Below, one piece after another: positions 22,470-33,280 of a DNA stretch of 64,000 nt (the stretch's first letter is position 1; each line of letters starts with the position of its first letter). The stretch is from Pegoplata infirma (Eukaryota; Arthropoda; Insecta; Diptera; Anthomyiidae). The notes under the pieces are model-generated. The model saw only the letters and a program-made list of their open reading frames with translations, made no database searches and had not been told where the DNA came from. The stretch spans positions 76,700,894 to 76,764,893 of the forward strand of contig OY992537.1 of assembly GCA_963921195.1 (NCBI GenBank), in the 5' to 3' direction. A program made the translations under genes and the position numbers.

Positions 22470-23865
22470 CCCGCATCGGTTAGTCAGTTATTAAAAATTG
22501 GATTAGCCGTTTTTGCGTGATTGCGGAACTGGCAAAAATACACGCCTTTGCCCAATCACGCGCTAATATGGCATATTGTTTCCGCCTCGGTTAGTAAGTA
22601 ATATATGTGTTGAAATTTTGTTAAAATCAGTTAAGGCGCTTAAGCGTAATTACGGAACAGACAGAAAATAACTTTCAGTGTGTTCCAAAGGGGCGTTACA
22701 ACTTACGCCCCGTGGTCTAAACACTCTCTATTATGGTTCCCGTTTCGGAAGTACTATATGTGGTGAAAAATCCATTAAAATCGTTTAAGTCGTTTAAGCA
22801 TGATTATGGTACAGGCAGAAATAACTTTCAATGTAATACAAAAGAGCGTGGGATTTTACTCCCCTTTGTCAAAGCGCACTCTTTTGTGGCCTATAGTTCC
22901 TGCCTCGGTTAGTACTATCTGGGGTGGAAATTTCTTCAAAATCAGTTAAGCCGAATAAGCGTGATTGCGAAAAACGCAGAAAGGAGGTGCAATAAATTTA
23001 ACAGGGAGTGTCATTTTATGCCCCTTTGTCCGATCGCTCATTTTATGTTCTATAGTTCCCGCCTCGTTTAGTACTATCTGTTGCGAAAATTTCATGTTAA
23101 TTAATTCAGCCGTTGATGCGTAATTGCGGAACTGACAGACACGGATGGGAAATGTGGCACAATAGTGTCATTTTTGGCACTATTCAATGTTCAGTGGCAC
23201 CATAAAAAACTGTTTTGGCCCTTTTTCATTCTCACCTAATATTGGTAAATTTTTTTTTAAATAAATTAAAAAATTTGTTTTAGGAAAATTGAATGAGTTC
23301 CCAAAAGTCAAAAAGTACCAAATTTCCCCCATAGAATCCTACTTTTTATTTTTCTTTAACCCTTTAACGACCACTTGCGAGTATACTTGATTGAGGGTTT
23401 TAGCGATTAATATTTTTCCGGTAAAAGATAAGTTCCAAAATAGGAATTGTGAACGGTGTTAGTAAGAAGTGTTCAGAAAGTCTCTCATTAGATCCCCTTA
23501 CCCACTCTAAGTCCGCAAAGTTTGTAAACTAAAATCGATACTTAGGGACAAAAGGATCATTACTTGTCAAGCGAAATTTAGCTCAAGAAGCGGGTTAAGA
23601 GATCCGATATTTAAAGAATAACAATTTTTGAATAGATCTTAATAACAACAGCGAAATAAAAAGAAAAACAAACTCGCTTTGGCCAAAAATGTATGGTAAA
23701 ATTTGTTTGGCCCTTTTCAATCCATTTTGGCCCTTTTTAGACTTCAACTTGGCACTAATCAAAAATTCTCAAATACCAACACTGCTGGCAGAAACAACTT
23801 TTAGTATATTACAAAAGAGCGATGCAACTAATGCCTCTTTATCCAAACGCTCTTTATTATGGCAG

Positions 23866-25263
23866 CACTGATGCCAACTATTTTTTAAAAAATGTAGCTA
23901 GATCGGACCAAAAAATAGCTAGAAATAGCTAAATTTATAAACAGTTAAAAAATCTAGCTATTTTGTAGCTAGATATTTATAAACAGTTAAAAAATCTAGC
24001 TATTTTATAGCTAGATTTAGGATTTGTGCGTTTTAAAAGGATTTATTTGTTAAATTTCTTAATTTGATAATAAAATAAGTTAGTTTTGGTATTAAAAAGA
24101 ATATTTTAATATGTATATTTTTATTAAATTTTGCAAACAAAAAAACTTCAAATAGTTATATTTTGTATTGCAGATATAATATATATTTGGAAACAAACGA
24201 TTTGCCGGTTATATTGCCGAGATGATAAATTTTATTGTGGCAATTATCGAATTCGTATCGCCGGCGATACAACCTTAGGAAGAAACTGTTACCCGACGGC
24301 AATACATCCCGGCGATACGGCAACAATTCGTCTTGGCGATAAATGGGCAATGTCGCCAAATAATCATTTAAACGAAATATAAAAGATTTGTATGAATCGC
24401 CGGAATATCAGTAAAATGATAATCCGGCGATACAGCTATATCGATTCCCTGAAGCTGAAAATAGACATTATTTTTGTATTCATATTTTTTTCGGATAAAT
24501 GTGAAACCCTCTATTTGTATTTTTTTTTAACAGGTTATATAACAGACATTAGTGGACCGTATTAATACGAGTTATGTACCAATATTGTAGCACAACAAAA
24601 ATGGATTAATTTTTGTTTTATTATTTATAAAAAAAATATTGGTTTTCAAAATGGTGTTTAGTGTAAATAACGGACGTATTCATAACAAAAACTGGTGGCT
24701 ATCAGCAGCTGCTAAAATTTTCAACACTAAATTTTATTAAAGCGAATTCTTGGTTAGAAGCTTGATGATAGCCACTCATTTTTTGATTATAAATACGGAT
24801 GTAAAAGTTTTATTCGTTATTCGAAAAATGAAAATTATTATATTTTTAGCCCCCATAGCTGTTTTCTCATTGTTGGTAATAAACTTCATTTTCTATGGGT
24901 TTTGCCTATAAGATACTTGCTTGAATTTGAACATTTCAAGCAACTTTAATATGCAGGGAATTTCGATAAATTCTAAACTTTTGTTAGAAGTTATAGCAAA
25001 TATGTATCATAGAAAAACTCTGATATAATTGTTTGAAAAGTTGAAAAACAAGCAGATGTCATTCACACGTAAATAACACGTTAATAAAATGTCAAAATAA
25101 AAAAATTTACAACAAAACGGGTTTAAAAAACAATTTTTTACAAAGGTTGCGACTAAAAAAAAGTAGCTAGATTTGTAGCTAAGAGCTAAATGACTTTTTT
25201 TGTCGCTAGATGCAAAAAAAAATAGCTAAATATAGCTACAAAATAGCTAAGTTGGCAACAGTG
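23866..25263. mobile_element. hAT-like non-autonomous element, 1.4 kb, TAGCTA-rich ends
   Basis: Ends CACTGATGCCAACTATTTT and, in reverse, CACTGTTGCCAACTTAGCT. TATGGCAG is duplicated exactly at 23,858-23,865 and 25,264-25,271. Subterminal regions are packed with TAGCTA and AAATAGCTA words. The centre holds another inverted-word block (24,170-24,450). No transposase frame. Confidence 0.88.
24170..24450. repeat. CGGCGATA palindromic-word block
   Basis: TATCGCCGGCGATACAACC, CCCGGCGATACGG, TTGGCGATAAATG and AATCCGGCGATACAG recur with their complements. It resembles the subterminal regions of other elements here and may be a separate insertion. The two overlapping open frames (83 and 67 codons) are chance. 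Confidence 0.5.
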
Positions 25264-27869
25264 TATGGCAGTCAAAAATAATTTGAAATTAATACAAAGA
25301 GCGGTATTTTAAAACGCCTTTGCCCAATAACGTGCTGATATGGCATATTGTTCCCGCTTCGGCTAGTACTATCTGTGTTGAAAATTGCAACAAAATCTGT
25401 TCAGACGATTAAGAGTGATTACGGAACTGGCAGAAATAACTTTCAATGTAGTACAAAGGGGCGTGTGATCGCCGCCCTATTATGAACTATATTTCCCGCT
25501 TGGATTAGTACTGTATATGATGAAAATTTCTTTAAAATCGGTTCAGCCGTTTAAGTGTAATTGCTGAAAAGGCAGAAATAATGTTCAATATAATATAAAG
25601 GGGCGTGGCATTTTACGCCCACTTGGCCGATCGGTCTCTCTTATGGCCTATAGTTCCCGTCTCGGTTAGTACTATCTGTGGTGAAGATTTCATGTAAATC
25701 GGTTCAGCCGTTTATCCTCGATTGTGGACAGACAGACAGAAAACCAAAGGAAGCCACGTCCCTTTGTAAGGATCTTAAAAAGAGGTGTGGCTTCCAATCA
25801 TGATGCGGGATGGCATATATTTCCTTGCAATAAACGCCCTATTAGTATGCCAAATTGCATGTTTCTCGGTAACAAACATCCAAATATAGTATAACAACCA
25901 AATATATTAAAAAATCTGAAATTCACAAAAAGTGGGCGTAAAAGGAGGCGGGGCATCCAATCGAGATGCCATTGGTGCCATTTTTCATTCCAGGAAACGT
26001 ACTATCTACGTGCCAAATTTCATTTGAATCGGTTCAGTAGTTTTTTTCTGAAAGCGACACAAACAAACAAACATACAAACAAACAAACTAACATGTCATT
26101 TTTATATATATATAAGGATAAGGATTATTCGAAGGAATTATCACTTATTTTTTAACGTTTAAAAATTAAAATCGACTTTTTGAAAAAGTCCGAAACCTTC
26201 GATTTTTTTTTTAAGTTCAAAAGTTCTACTCTAAATTACGCAACTTTTAAGCTATAATTCGAGATGTGATCGCAATTCTTTCTATTTTTTTAAAAAATTT
26301 TGAAAATTGCACCTTTTATTTTTTGACTCTGGTTTATTTTATATGGTGCTCAAAAAAAAAAAATAAATAAATTGGTAGATACTTACCCTAACTTACCCTA
26401 GATACATTCATTTCGAGGCGAAAATACGTCTCACAAAAATTAAGAACGATCAGACATGGGTAAGGCGTTCCGCATGGGCTTTGAAGTTTAGAAAACGGAT
26501 TAAAAGGAAATATATGAATTTTTTATGTTTTCTAATTTTTTTTATATTTTAAGTTAAGTTTAAATTCAAGCGATTGCAGAATTATAATACGTACTAAAAT
26601 GCCTCTCTAATAAGGTACAAAAAAACTAAAATCGGTTGAAAATCAGCCAAGTTGTTACAACTTTCCCAGGCATCTAACGAGTGGCAGACCACTTGATTAA
26701 GCAATACAATTCAATTTTTGAAACTCATTGAAATTTTCTACTGTGATAACATTTTTTTATTCTTCAAGTTCAAATGTAATAAGATGACAAGTATTTTTCA
26801 TATTGTGTTTTGCTAACATGTTTTAAATTAATGCTAAAAATGCCTGCATTTTCAACACCCTTTTGAAATCTCTATTTAAAAAAAAAATTTTTGTTTTTGT
26901 TTTAAAATTTGGAAAAACCAAAAAAATATTACACTGAAACATGAATAATGAAAAAATGTTATTACAGTAGAAAATTTCAATAAATTTAAAAAAAGGGACT
27001 CGTATTCTTTAATCAAGCGGTATGACACACGCTAGATGCCTGGGGAAGTTGTAATAACTTGGCTGATTTTCAACCGATTTAAGTTTTTAGTACCTTATTA
27101 GAAAGGTATTTTACTCTTCATCACAATTCCGTAATTGCTTGAAATAAAACTTAACTTAAAATACCAAAAATATTGCGAAAACAGAAAAAAATTCATATTT
27201 TTCCTTGTAATCCGTTTTTTAAACTTTAAGGACCATGCTAAACGCCTTACCCATTTCCGATCGTTCTAAATTTTTGTGAGACGTATTTTTACCTCGAAAT
27301 GAATATATCTAGGGTAAGTTAGGGTCAATATCTACCAATTTATTTTTTTTGGAGCACCATATAAAATAAATCAGAGCCAAAAAATAAAAGGTGCAATTTT
27401 AAGAATTTAAAAAAAAAAGAAAGAATTGTGATCACATCTCGAATTATGGCTTAAAAGTTGCGTAATTTAGAGTACAATTTTTATAATTTTTTACAAAAAA
27501 AATCAAAGGTTTCGGACTTTTTCAAAAAGTTGATTTTAATTTTTAAACGTCAAAAAATAAGTGATAATTACTTCGAATAATTTTTTCATATTTTTTTTCT
27601 AAAACTACATTTAAATACCAACAAAACGTTGTTCAACTTTTTTTAAAATATCTATATCTTTCAATGGTCAAAATTAATTAAAAATTTAAATTTTTTAATT
27701 TTTTTGAGAAAATCGCCATTTTGAAAAATTGATTACTCAACACCATCTTGAAATAAAAGGCTGAAAATTGGTGTCCAAGTTGCATTTAATAAGTACTAAA
27801 ACATATCCAAAAATAAAATAAATCGTAAGGGGTCGGGTCTAAAAGTGAGTGATTTGGCTTGGAATGCCC

Positions 27870-27964
27870 CATATACTTTATGGGGTCCTAGACCAATATT
27901 TCGAGGTGTTACAAACGGAATAACAAACTTATATATACCCTCTATCATTAAAGGAGGGTATAAA
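27870..27964 (+). repeat. INE-1/DINE-1-like 3' fragment
   Basis: ATACTTTATGGGGTCCTAGA, CAATATTTCGAGGTGTTACA and a TATACCCTCTATCATTAAAG hairpin word match 10,590-10,680 almost exactly. It abuts the foldback element and a GATGAAAAA array. Confidence 0.75.
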
Positions 27965-28345
27965 AAGAAAAAAAAAAAATATGAGAAAAACCAAATTTTG
28001 GTAAAAAAAAAGTTTTTGTTAAAAAAAATTTAAAAAAAAAAAACTTTTTAATGAAGAAAAATAATTTTTGATGGAAAAAATTAAGAAAAAAAAATTTAAT
28101 GAAATTTTTTATTTTTTTTTTTTTTTGCATAAAAGAAAAAAATGTGAAAAAAAAAATTTTTGATGAAAAAAATAATATTGAAGAAGTAAAAAATTTATGA
28201 AAAAAAAGTAGATGAAAAAAAAAATTGATAAAAAAAAAAGTTATGCAAAAAAAAATTGATGAAAAAAAAAAATTTAATAAAAAAAAAATTGATGAAAACA
28301 AAAAGTTTTAATGAAAAAAAAGAAAAATTTATGAAAAAAAAATTA
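27965..28345. repeat. GATGAAAAAAA low-complexity array
   Basis: Same composition as 7,150-7,870. The 117-codon Phe-rich frame on the minus strand is an artefact of it. Confidence 0.8.
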
Positions 28346-28444
28346 TAAAGAAATTGATAAAAAATAATTACAACATTTTTTGGTTTAAGGAAAATGAAAA
28401 CAGTACTACTTATTTTCTTTTTTTTAGTCGGTAGCTTATGTGGT

Positions 28445-28890
28445 CAAATTGAGGTGGCGCGCCATGGCGTCCTGCATCATTTTTAAAATTAGACACCAGC
28501 CTAAAAAATGTTCATGCTAAAATTTTGAGGGACACAATTTTATTATTACTTAAAAAAGTTTTATCTCCACGGCCTGAGGTTAGGTTAGGAGTAATGGAGC
28601 TCAAAACTTTGAACTCCTCTTATGAAAAAAAAAAACATTTAATGAAAAAAAAAAAATTTTTGATGAAAAAAAATTTTGATGAAAATAAAAAATTTTATGA
28701 GAAAAAAATTTCGATGAAAAAAAAAAAAAAAAAATTATGACAAAAAAATTTTGATAAAAAAAAAAAAAATTAAGAAAAAAAATTTTATGAAAAAAAAAAA
28801 AAAATTTAATGAAAATAGTTAAACTGAGGTGGCATCCTGCATCATTTTTAAAACTAGACACCAGCCTTAAAACATTATCATGTTAAAAAA
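28445..28890. repeat. Two GGTGGC...CCTGCA motifs around a GATGAAAAA array
   Basis: The motif at 28,450-28,525 is repeated at 28,820-28,890 with an A-rich GATGAAAA array (28,620-28,815) between. A CCTGAGGTTAGGTTAGGAGT word is at 28,574. Confidence 0.6.
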
Positions 28891-29970
28891 AGTGTCAAAT
28901 TCGAGCACAGTGTTATTTTTTGACTAATTTTATAATTTTTACTATATTTTGATTTGTTTTCAGATTTAAAAAAATAAAAATTAACGTCTTTACTTAAATT
29001 TTCTTAAGAAAATTGATTAATGAAATATTTTTTTTTTTAAATATCCAACATTTTTTTTTTTTCTTCTAAATTAATAAGGCCCCCATTCATGCATCCGTTA
29101 ATATTTTAGGTTGTTAGTAACAAACATTATCTCAAACTGAAAATATTTACCATCCTGTGGCAAAGGTTATAAAAAGCGGCTGACTACAAGGTTTGCTTTT
29201 TAAAGTGGATGCTAAAGATTTTGTTTTCTTTTTGTAGGAAAAACTTTAGCAATATTTATTTTTTTTATGCACTACTGACCTTTTTATTTCAACAATTTTC
29301 TTGTTTTGTAAAATTTTAGATTATTTTTTTTTTCTATTTTTATAAAAAACTATAGAGTTTTTTTATATTTTTCTGGCATTTTTTTTTTATTTTATTCTTT
29401 TTATAGTTTTCTTTTAAGCTGCTTTATAAAGTGCTAGCAATTATTTTACATTTAACGTGATGTTACTGCAACAGCAGCTCAGGAAACTGATATGTAGTAG
29501 AAAAAAAATTCTATACATAGAACTTTTTTTTAGAGAAACTGCATATGAGCGTGTTTGTGTATGTGTGAATTTGAAAATGCAAAAAAATTTAATATGCATG
29601 GTTGGCTACTTCGACTGCAGTTTAGTACTTAAATTTTTTTATTTCATTTTTAGATGAAATTTGTAAAGAATTATATTTAAGTTGCTTCCTAGCTGGGGTG
29701 GGTTTCATAGGGCGCTAGGTGCATTTTTTTTTTGTTAACATTAGAAATGGTTTAAATATTGTGAAACAAGAAAAAATTATTTAAAAAACAAGATTTTTTT
29801 TTTTTAATTTTTACAAAAACAACACCTATATACAAGTACAGCTTTTTTATTGTTTATATTTAAGCACGTTATGAAATGGATTAAATACAACAAGTAGGAA
29901 CAACATTACCCTTTGACTTCTCAAAAAACAAAAACAAAAGCCTCAAAGGTGAGTAACAGAATGTACCAAT
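28891..29970. other. AT-rich unique-looking DNA, no gene seen
   Basis: T-rich with several TTTTTNCAG-like tracts, as in introns, but no exon was identified. The minus-strand LINE begins after this stretch. Confidence 0.4.
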
Positions 29971-29982
29971 TTCTACTCACAT
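29971..29982. repeat. Target-site duplication, LINE 3' side
   Basis: TTCTACTCACAT, identical to 34,816-34,827. Confidence 0.85.
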
Positions 29983-30125
29983 TTTTTTTTTTTTTATTAA
30001 ATACTTTATTATCTGGATTATTGAATCTGCCTATTCTTGGCCTAACAATAAGTGTATAAATCTTACAAAACTAACTTAAATACTAGTTACTCCCTAGGAG
30101 CCATTTTGAAGAACGGGCCTCTAAA

Positions 30126-32795
30126 TTAAATGGGCGGTAAGTCAGCACGTTGCAGTCTGGTGTGCGTTTGGGTTCGAGTAAGGGCTCTCGCCAATGTATT
30201 TGGGTGGTTCCTGAGCTTTTCAACGTATTTCGTTCTGATGTCCATAAACTCTTCTCTTACAAACGGAATATTTAAGTCCTGGTGAATGTTGACATTTCTG
30301 ACGTACCAGGGAGCTCCCGTAATGATCCTCAGAATTTTGGATTGTGCCCTCTGTATAAGCTCAATATTAGACATACTGGCTGTACCCCACAGTTGGATAC
30401 CATAAGTCCATATTGGTTTTATAATACAATTATACAGGATGACCTTAGAGTCGAGGCTTAGCTTTGATTGCTTATTAATTAGCCAATGTAGTTGGCAGGC
30501 TTTTAGCTTCATATGAAGCCTCTTGGCTTCTAAGTGTTTTCGCCATGTAAGACGTCTGTCCAAGTGAATACCAAGGTATGTAACACTCTCAGACTGTGGG
30601 ATAATTACACCATTTAATGAGACAGGGGAACAAGACCCCATTCTAAGTGTAAACGTAACGTGCTTGCTCTTAAGTTCATTTACTTTAATTCGCCAGTTCT
30701 TGAACCACGTCTCCACAGCTGTAAGATGGTTGTTAAGTCTCAAGGAGGCAACATATGGGTCTGAGTGAGTGCTTATTAAAGCAGTGTCATCCGCAAATGT
30801 TGATGTTGTAATATGTTCAGATATCGGCAAGTCTGAAGTAAATATGAGATAAAGCACAGGGCCGAGAACACTTCCTTGAGGAACACCTGCATTCATTTTA
30901 TAATCAGAAGTTGTAGTTTCTTGATATTTCACCCTGAAGTAGCGATTAAGAAGGTAAGACTCTAAAAGTTTGTGTGTAATAGTTGGTAGGTGATATTTTA
31001 TTTTATATAAAAGACCCTCGTGCCATACTTTATCGAAAGCCTGAGCGACATCCAGAAAAACGGCAGAACAATATTTTTTTTCTTCAAAGGCTTTCCTAAT
31101 CTCGCAAGTTATGCGGTTCACTTGCTCTATGGTTCCATGCTTTTCACGAAAGCCGAACTGATGAGCTGGAATACTGTTTGAACTTTCGATAATTGGAAGA
31201 ATCTTCTGAAGAAAAACCTTCTCAAACAGCTTTGATAGGCACGGAAGTAAACTTATAGGTCTGTATGACGAAGTTAAAGTTAAATCTTTTCCAGGCTTGG
31301 GAATCATTTTGATTTGAGAAATTTTCCATATGTCCGGAAAGTTACCTATTTGCAAGATCGCATTAAATATTTTCGTTAGAACTTCAACCGCTATAAATGG
31401 TAGGTTTTTTATCATGTTTGGTGTGACTAAGTCATACCCAGGCGCTTTCTTTGGGCTGAGCTGCGTACGTATAATTGTCTCAACATCTTGGGCGTAAAAC
31501 CATGTATTACCTAAGTTGTGATCCAAATGCAGAGGCGGATCTGGGAGTGTAAAATCATTTTCCGCCAAGTTTGGCTCAAATACAGTTCTTAAATGTTCTG
31601 CAAATGAGTATGCTTTCTCCTCTTCACTGCGTGCCCAATTGCCACATTGCTTCCTTAGCGGTGGTTCGCCCTCTACCGGTGCTTTAATTTTAGTTGCTTT
31701 CCAAAGTGAATAGTTCCCTGAACTTTTATGCGATAAACTTTCCACATATACGCTATTTATGCGATCCTCTTCCAAATGAAGGGCTTTTCTAAGGTTTCTA
31801 GTAGCTTCAGACAGCCTCTGCTTTGCAGCAGGGGATCTACTGTTTTGCCATTCTCTTCTTAGCCTTCTTTTGATGGCCAGTAGTTGCTCGATTTCAGAGT
31901 TAGAAACATAAAAATTGCGATTAGAGGAAGTAACGGTAACGGAAGACGAAGAGTGCTCTGCTGCTGATCTCAGAATGGACGTAAAGTCCTGGACACATTC
32001 ACCTATATCCCCCTCACATTCCAAAGATGGATTAATGTGGATGTGGCTACTAACGTACTTTTTATATTTTAACCAATTCGTCTTTGACGAAGTGAGTCCA
32101 CAGGGTGTCTTAACCGAAATTGGTTCATCGTAATACGTTAATATTACTGGAGAATGGTCTGAATTGAGATCAAATGATGTTTCAGCAGATAACTTACTTC
32201 TCTCGATATGTTTCATTATCCCAAAATCGATAAGATCGGGAATTTTTCGTGGATCTGAAGGCCAATAGGTCGGCTTGCCAGGCGATATAACGTCCAGACT
32301 ATTTCTACGGTCAATAAGAGCACAGTAAAGCTGTCTTCCCCTAGGGTTTATTAGACGTGAACCCCAATAGGTGTGTTTCGCATTGTAGTCCCCACAAGCT
32401 AGGAAGCGATTACCAAGAGTCTTGAAAAAATTTTCAAATTGTATCTTAGATACTGAAAATCGCGGAGGACAGTAAACTGATGTCAGAGTTAGTCCTCCTC
32501 CTACACAATCAAGATGTATTGAGGTGGCTTGAAGGTAGATTGTAGAATAAGTTTCCATAGCATGGTGCTTAATTCTACTTTTCACCAAAATACCTGTACC
32601 ACCGTGAGCCTTACCGTCAGGGTGATTTGTTTTGTGGAATGTATAACCTGGGATTTGAAAATTATATCTATTTGTGAGGTGGGTTTCCGATAACAATAAC
32701 ACATCGATGTTATTGTTGTGCAAAAAATTAGATATCTCAGCCTTGTGCTGGTTTACACCGTTTGCATTCCAAAAACATATTTTAAACAAACGCAT
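30126..32795 (-). CDS. LINE ORF2: endonuclease and reverse transcriptase, 889 aa
   Basis: Nicks target DNA and copies the element RNA there (target-primed reverse transcription). The N-terminal third is an APE-type endonuclease: WNANG (9-13), SETHL with Glu37, GDYNAKH with Asp136 and Asn138, and SDHSPV with His214. The reverse transcriptase follows: SSYRPISLL, FLDVAQAFDKVW with Asp582, GVPQGSVLGP, and the catalytic FADD at 667-670, then YLGIHLD. Length and order fit Jockey-clade ORF2. There is no terminal RNase H. The start ATG shares its A with the ORF1 stop TAA (TAATG), so translation by termination and reinitiation is likely. No internal stop or frame break; it may be active. Confidence 0.95.
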   Translation of the reverse strand: MRLFKICFWNANGVNQHKAEISNFLHNNNIDVLLLSETHLTNRYNFQIPGYTFHKTNHPDGKAHGGTGILVKSRIKHHAMETYSTIYLQATSIHLDCVGGGLTLTSVYCPPRFSVSKIQFENFFKTLGNRFLACGDYNAKHTYWGSRLINPRGRQLYCALIDRRNSLDVISPGKPTYWPSDPRKIPDLIDFGIMKHIERSKLSAETSFDLNSDHSPVILTYYDEPISVKTPCGLTSSKTNWLKYKKYVSSHIHINPSLECEGDIGECVQDFTSILRSAAEHSSSSVTVTSSNRNFYVSNSEIEQLLAIKRRLRREWQNSRSPAAKQRLSEATRNLRKALHLEEDRINSVYVESLSHKSSGNYSLWKATKIKAPVEGEPPLRKQCGNWARSEEEKAYSFAEHLRTVFEPNLAENDFTLPDPPLHLDHNLGNTWFYAQDVETIIRTQLSPKKAPGYDLVTPNMIKNLPFIAVEVLTKIFNAILQIGNFPDIWKISQIKMIPKPGKDLTLTSSYRPISLLPCLSKLFEKVFLQKILPIIESSNSIPAHQFGFREKHGTIEQVNRITCEIRKAFEEKKYCSAVFLDVAQAFDKVWHEGLLYKIKYHLPTITHKLLESYLLNRYFRVKYQETTTSDYKMNAGVPQGSVLGPVLYLIFTSDLPISEHITTSTFADDTALISTHSDPYVASLRLNNHLTAVETWFKNWRIKVNELKSKHVTFTLRMGSCSPVSLNGVIIPQSESVTYLGIHLDRRLTWRKHLEAKRLHMKLKACQLHWLINKQSKLSLDSKVILYNCIIKPIWTYGIQLWGTASMSNIELIQRAQSKILRIITGAPWYVRNVNIHQDLNIPFVREEFMDIRTKYVEKLRNHPNTLARALTRTQTHTRLQRADLPPI

Positions 32796-33280
32796 TATTT
32801 TTTTGATAGGAGAGCCTGCAAAGTGTTATTTTGCGCTTTTAGCTCCTCTATTGTACCTTGCACGGATGTCATAAAAGCATTCATTGTGCTTTGCATTGTA
32901 GACATGAAATTAGTCATTGACTGCATAAGGGTGAAAAACATTGATTCCACCCCTCCCGTGTTAGGGGGATTGCAGGGTTGCTGAGAGCCCGTTATTAACG
33001 CATTAGCGTATGTGTTACTAGCATTACCTATAGAAGTATGTGCCTCAGATGAAACTGGAGTATGCGTCACGATTGGTACTGAGCTCTGATTCATTGCAGT
33101 TAAAGGCGGCGCACTAGGTACGGCCAGTGGGTTTACCGCATTTTGCGATGAACGCGTTGGTTGAAATGATAATAGTTGGCCTCTTGACTGATTTTGCTTT
33201 TGTTTAAGTCTTACTTTAAGTTCCTTATAAATTGGGCATCCCCGATATTTTGAAGAGTGGTTATTTCCGCAATTACTACA
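32795..33280 (-). CDS. LINE ORF1 C-terminal part, in the -1 frame
   Basis: Starting right after the A7 run, this frame is open for about 161 codons to TAA at 32,797-32,795. It begins with the third zinc knuckle, CSNCGNNHSSKYRGC, which Jockey-type gags normally carry, so it belongs to ORF1. Next comes a basic Lys/Gln stretch, a Pro/Ser/Thr-rich linker and a Met-rich segment ending EELKAQNNTLQALLSKK, likely a short coiled coil. An internal ATG at 33,094 would give only the last 99 codons. Whether it is joined to the 0 frame by ribosomal slippage, or whether this copy lost one A, cannot be decided from one sequence. Confidence 0.8.
   Translation of the reverse strand, partial: CSNCGNNHSSKYRGCPIYKELKVRLKQKQNQSRGQLLSFQPTRSSQNAVNPLAVPSAPPLTAMNQSSVPIVTHTPVSSEAHTSIGNASNTYANALITGSQQPCNPPNTGGVESMFFTLMQSMTNFMSTMQSTMNAFMTSVQGTIEELKAQNNTLQALLSKK

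Larger units (their letters stand above)
19989..26124 (-). mobile_element. Non-autonomous Helitron, 6.1 kb, with nested insertions
   Basis: On the minus strand it starts TCCTTATCCTTATATATATA (26,124) and ends in CTAG (19,992-19,989), with a hairpin of CCCGG/CCGGG arms just before the 3' end (20,003-20,018). The flanks are A and T, the known Helitron target. The other foldback arm preserves the unoccupied site at 27,580/27,581, which fixes both ends. The interior consists of about 8-10 tandem units of about 160 bp (for example CTCGGTTAGTACTATCTG, AATCGGTTCAGCCGTTTAAG, GTGATTGCGGAAC). At least five other elements have inserted into it; without them it would be about 2.8 kb. No Rep/helicase frame is present. 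Confidence 0.88.
19755..27877. mobile_element. Foldback element, split by a Helitron
   Basis: The left arm is 19,755-19,988 plus 26,125 to about 26,900; the right arm is about 26,950-27,877. Arms are inverted repeats of nearly 1 kb: the outer end CATTCCAGGCCAAATCACTC matches the reverse of 27,845-27,870, and inner parts share CTGATTTTCAACCGATTT, TTACCCTAGATA and ATGGTGCTC words. Divergence is moderate. No frame of useful length is present. Without the Helitron it would be about 2 kb. The right end abuts an INE-1 fragment. Confidence 0.7.

Noticed and set aside
24131..24382. 83-codon frame inside the TAGCTA hAT element
   Set aside because: It overlaps a 67-codon frame on the other strand, as expected of an inverted-word block; no transposase residues.
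31915..32133. Plus-strand open frames within the LINE (also 32,674-32,984 and 33,457-33,672)
   Set aside because: They are antisense shadows of ORF1 and ORF2.
32795..33094. Separate 99-codon gene downstream of ORF1
   Set aside because: It is the C-terminal end of ORF1 in the frame that contains the third zinc knuckle, not an independent gene.
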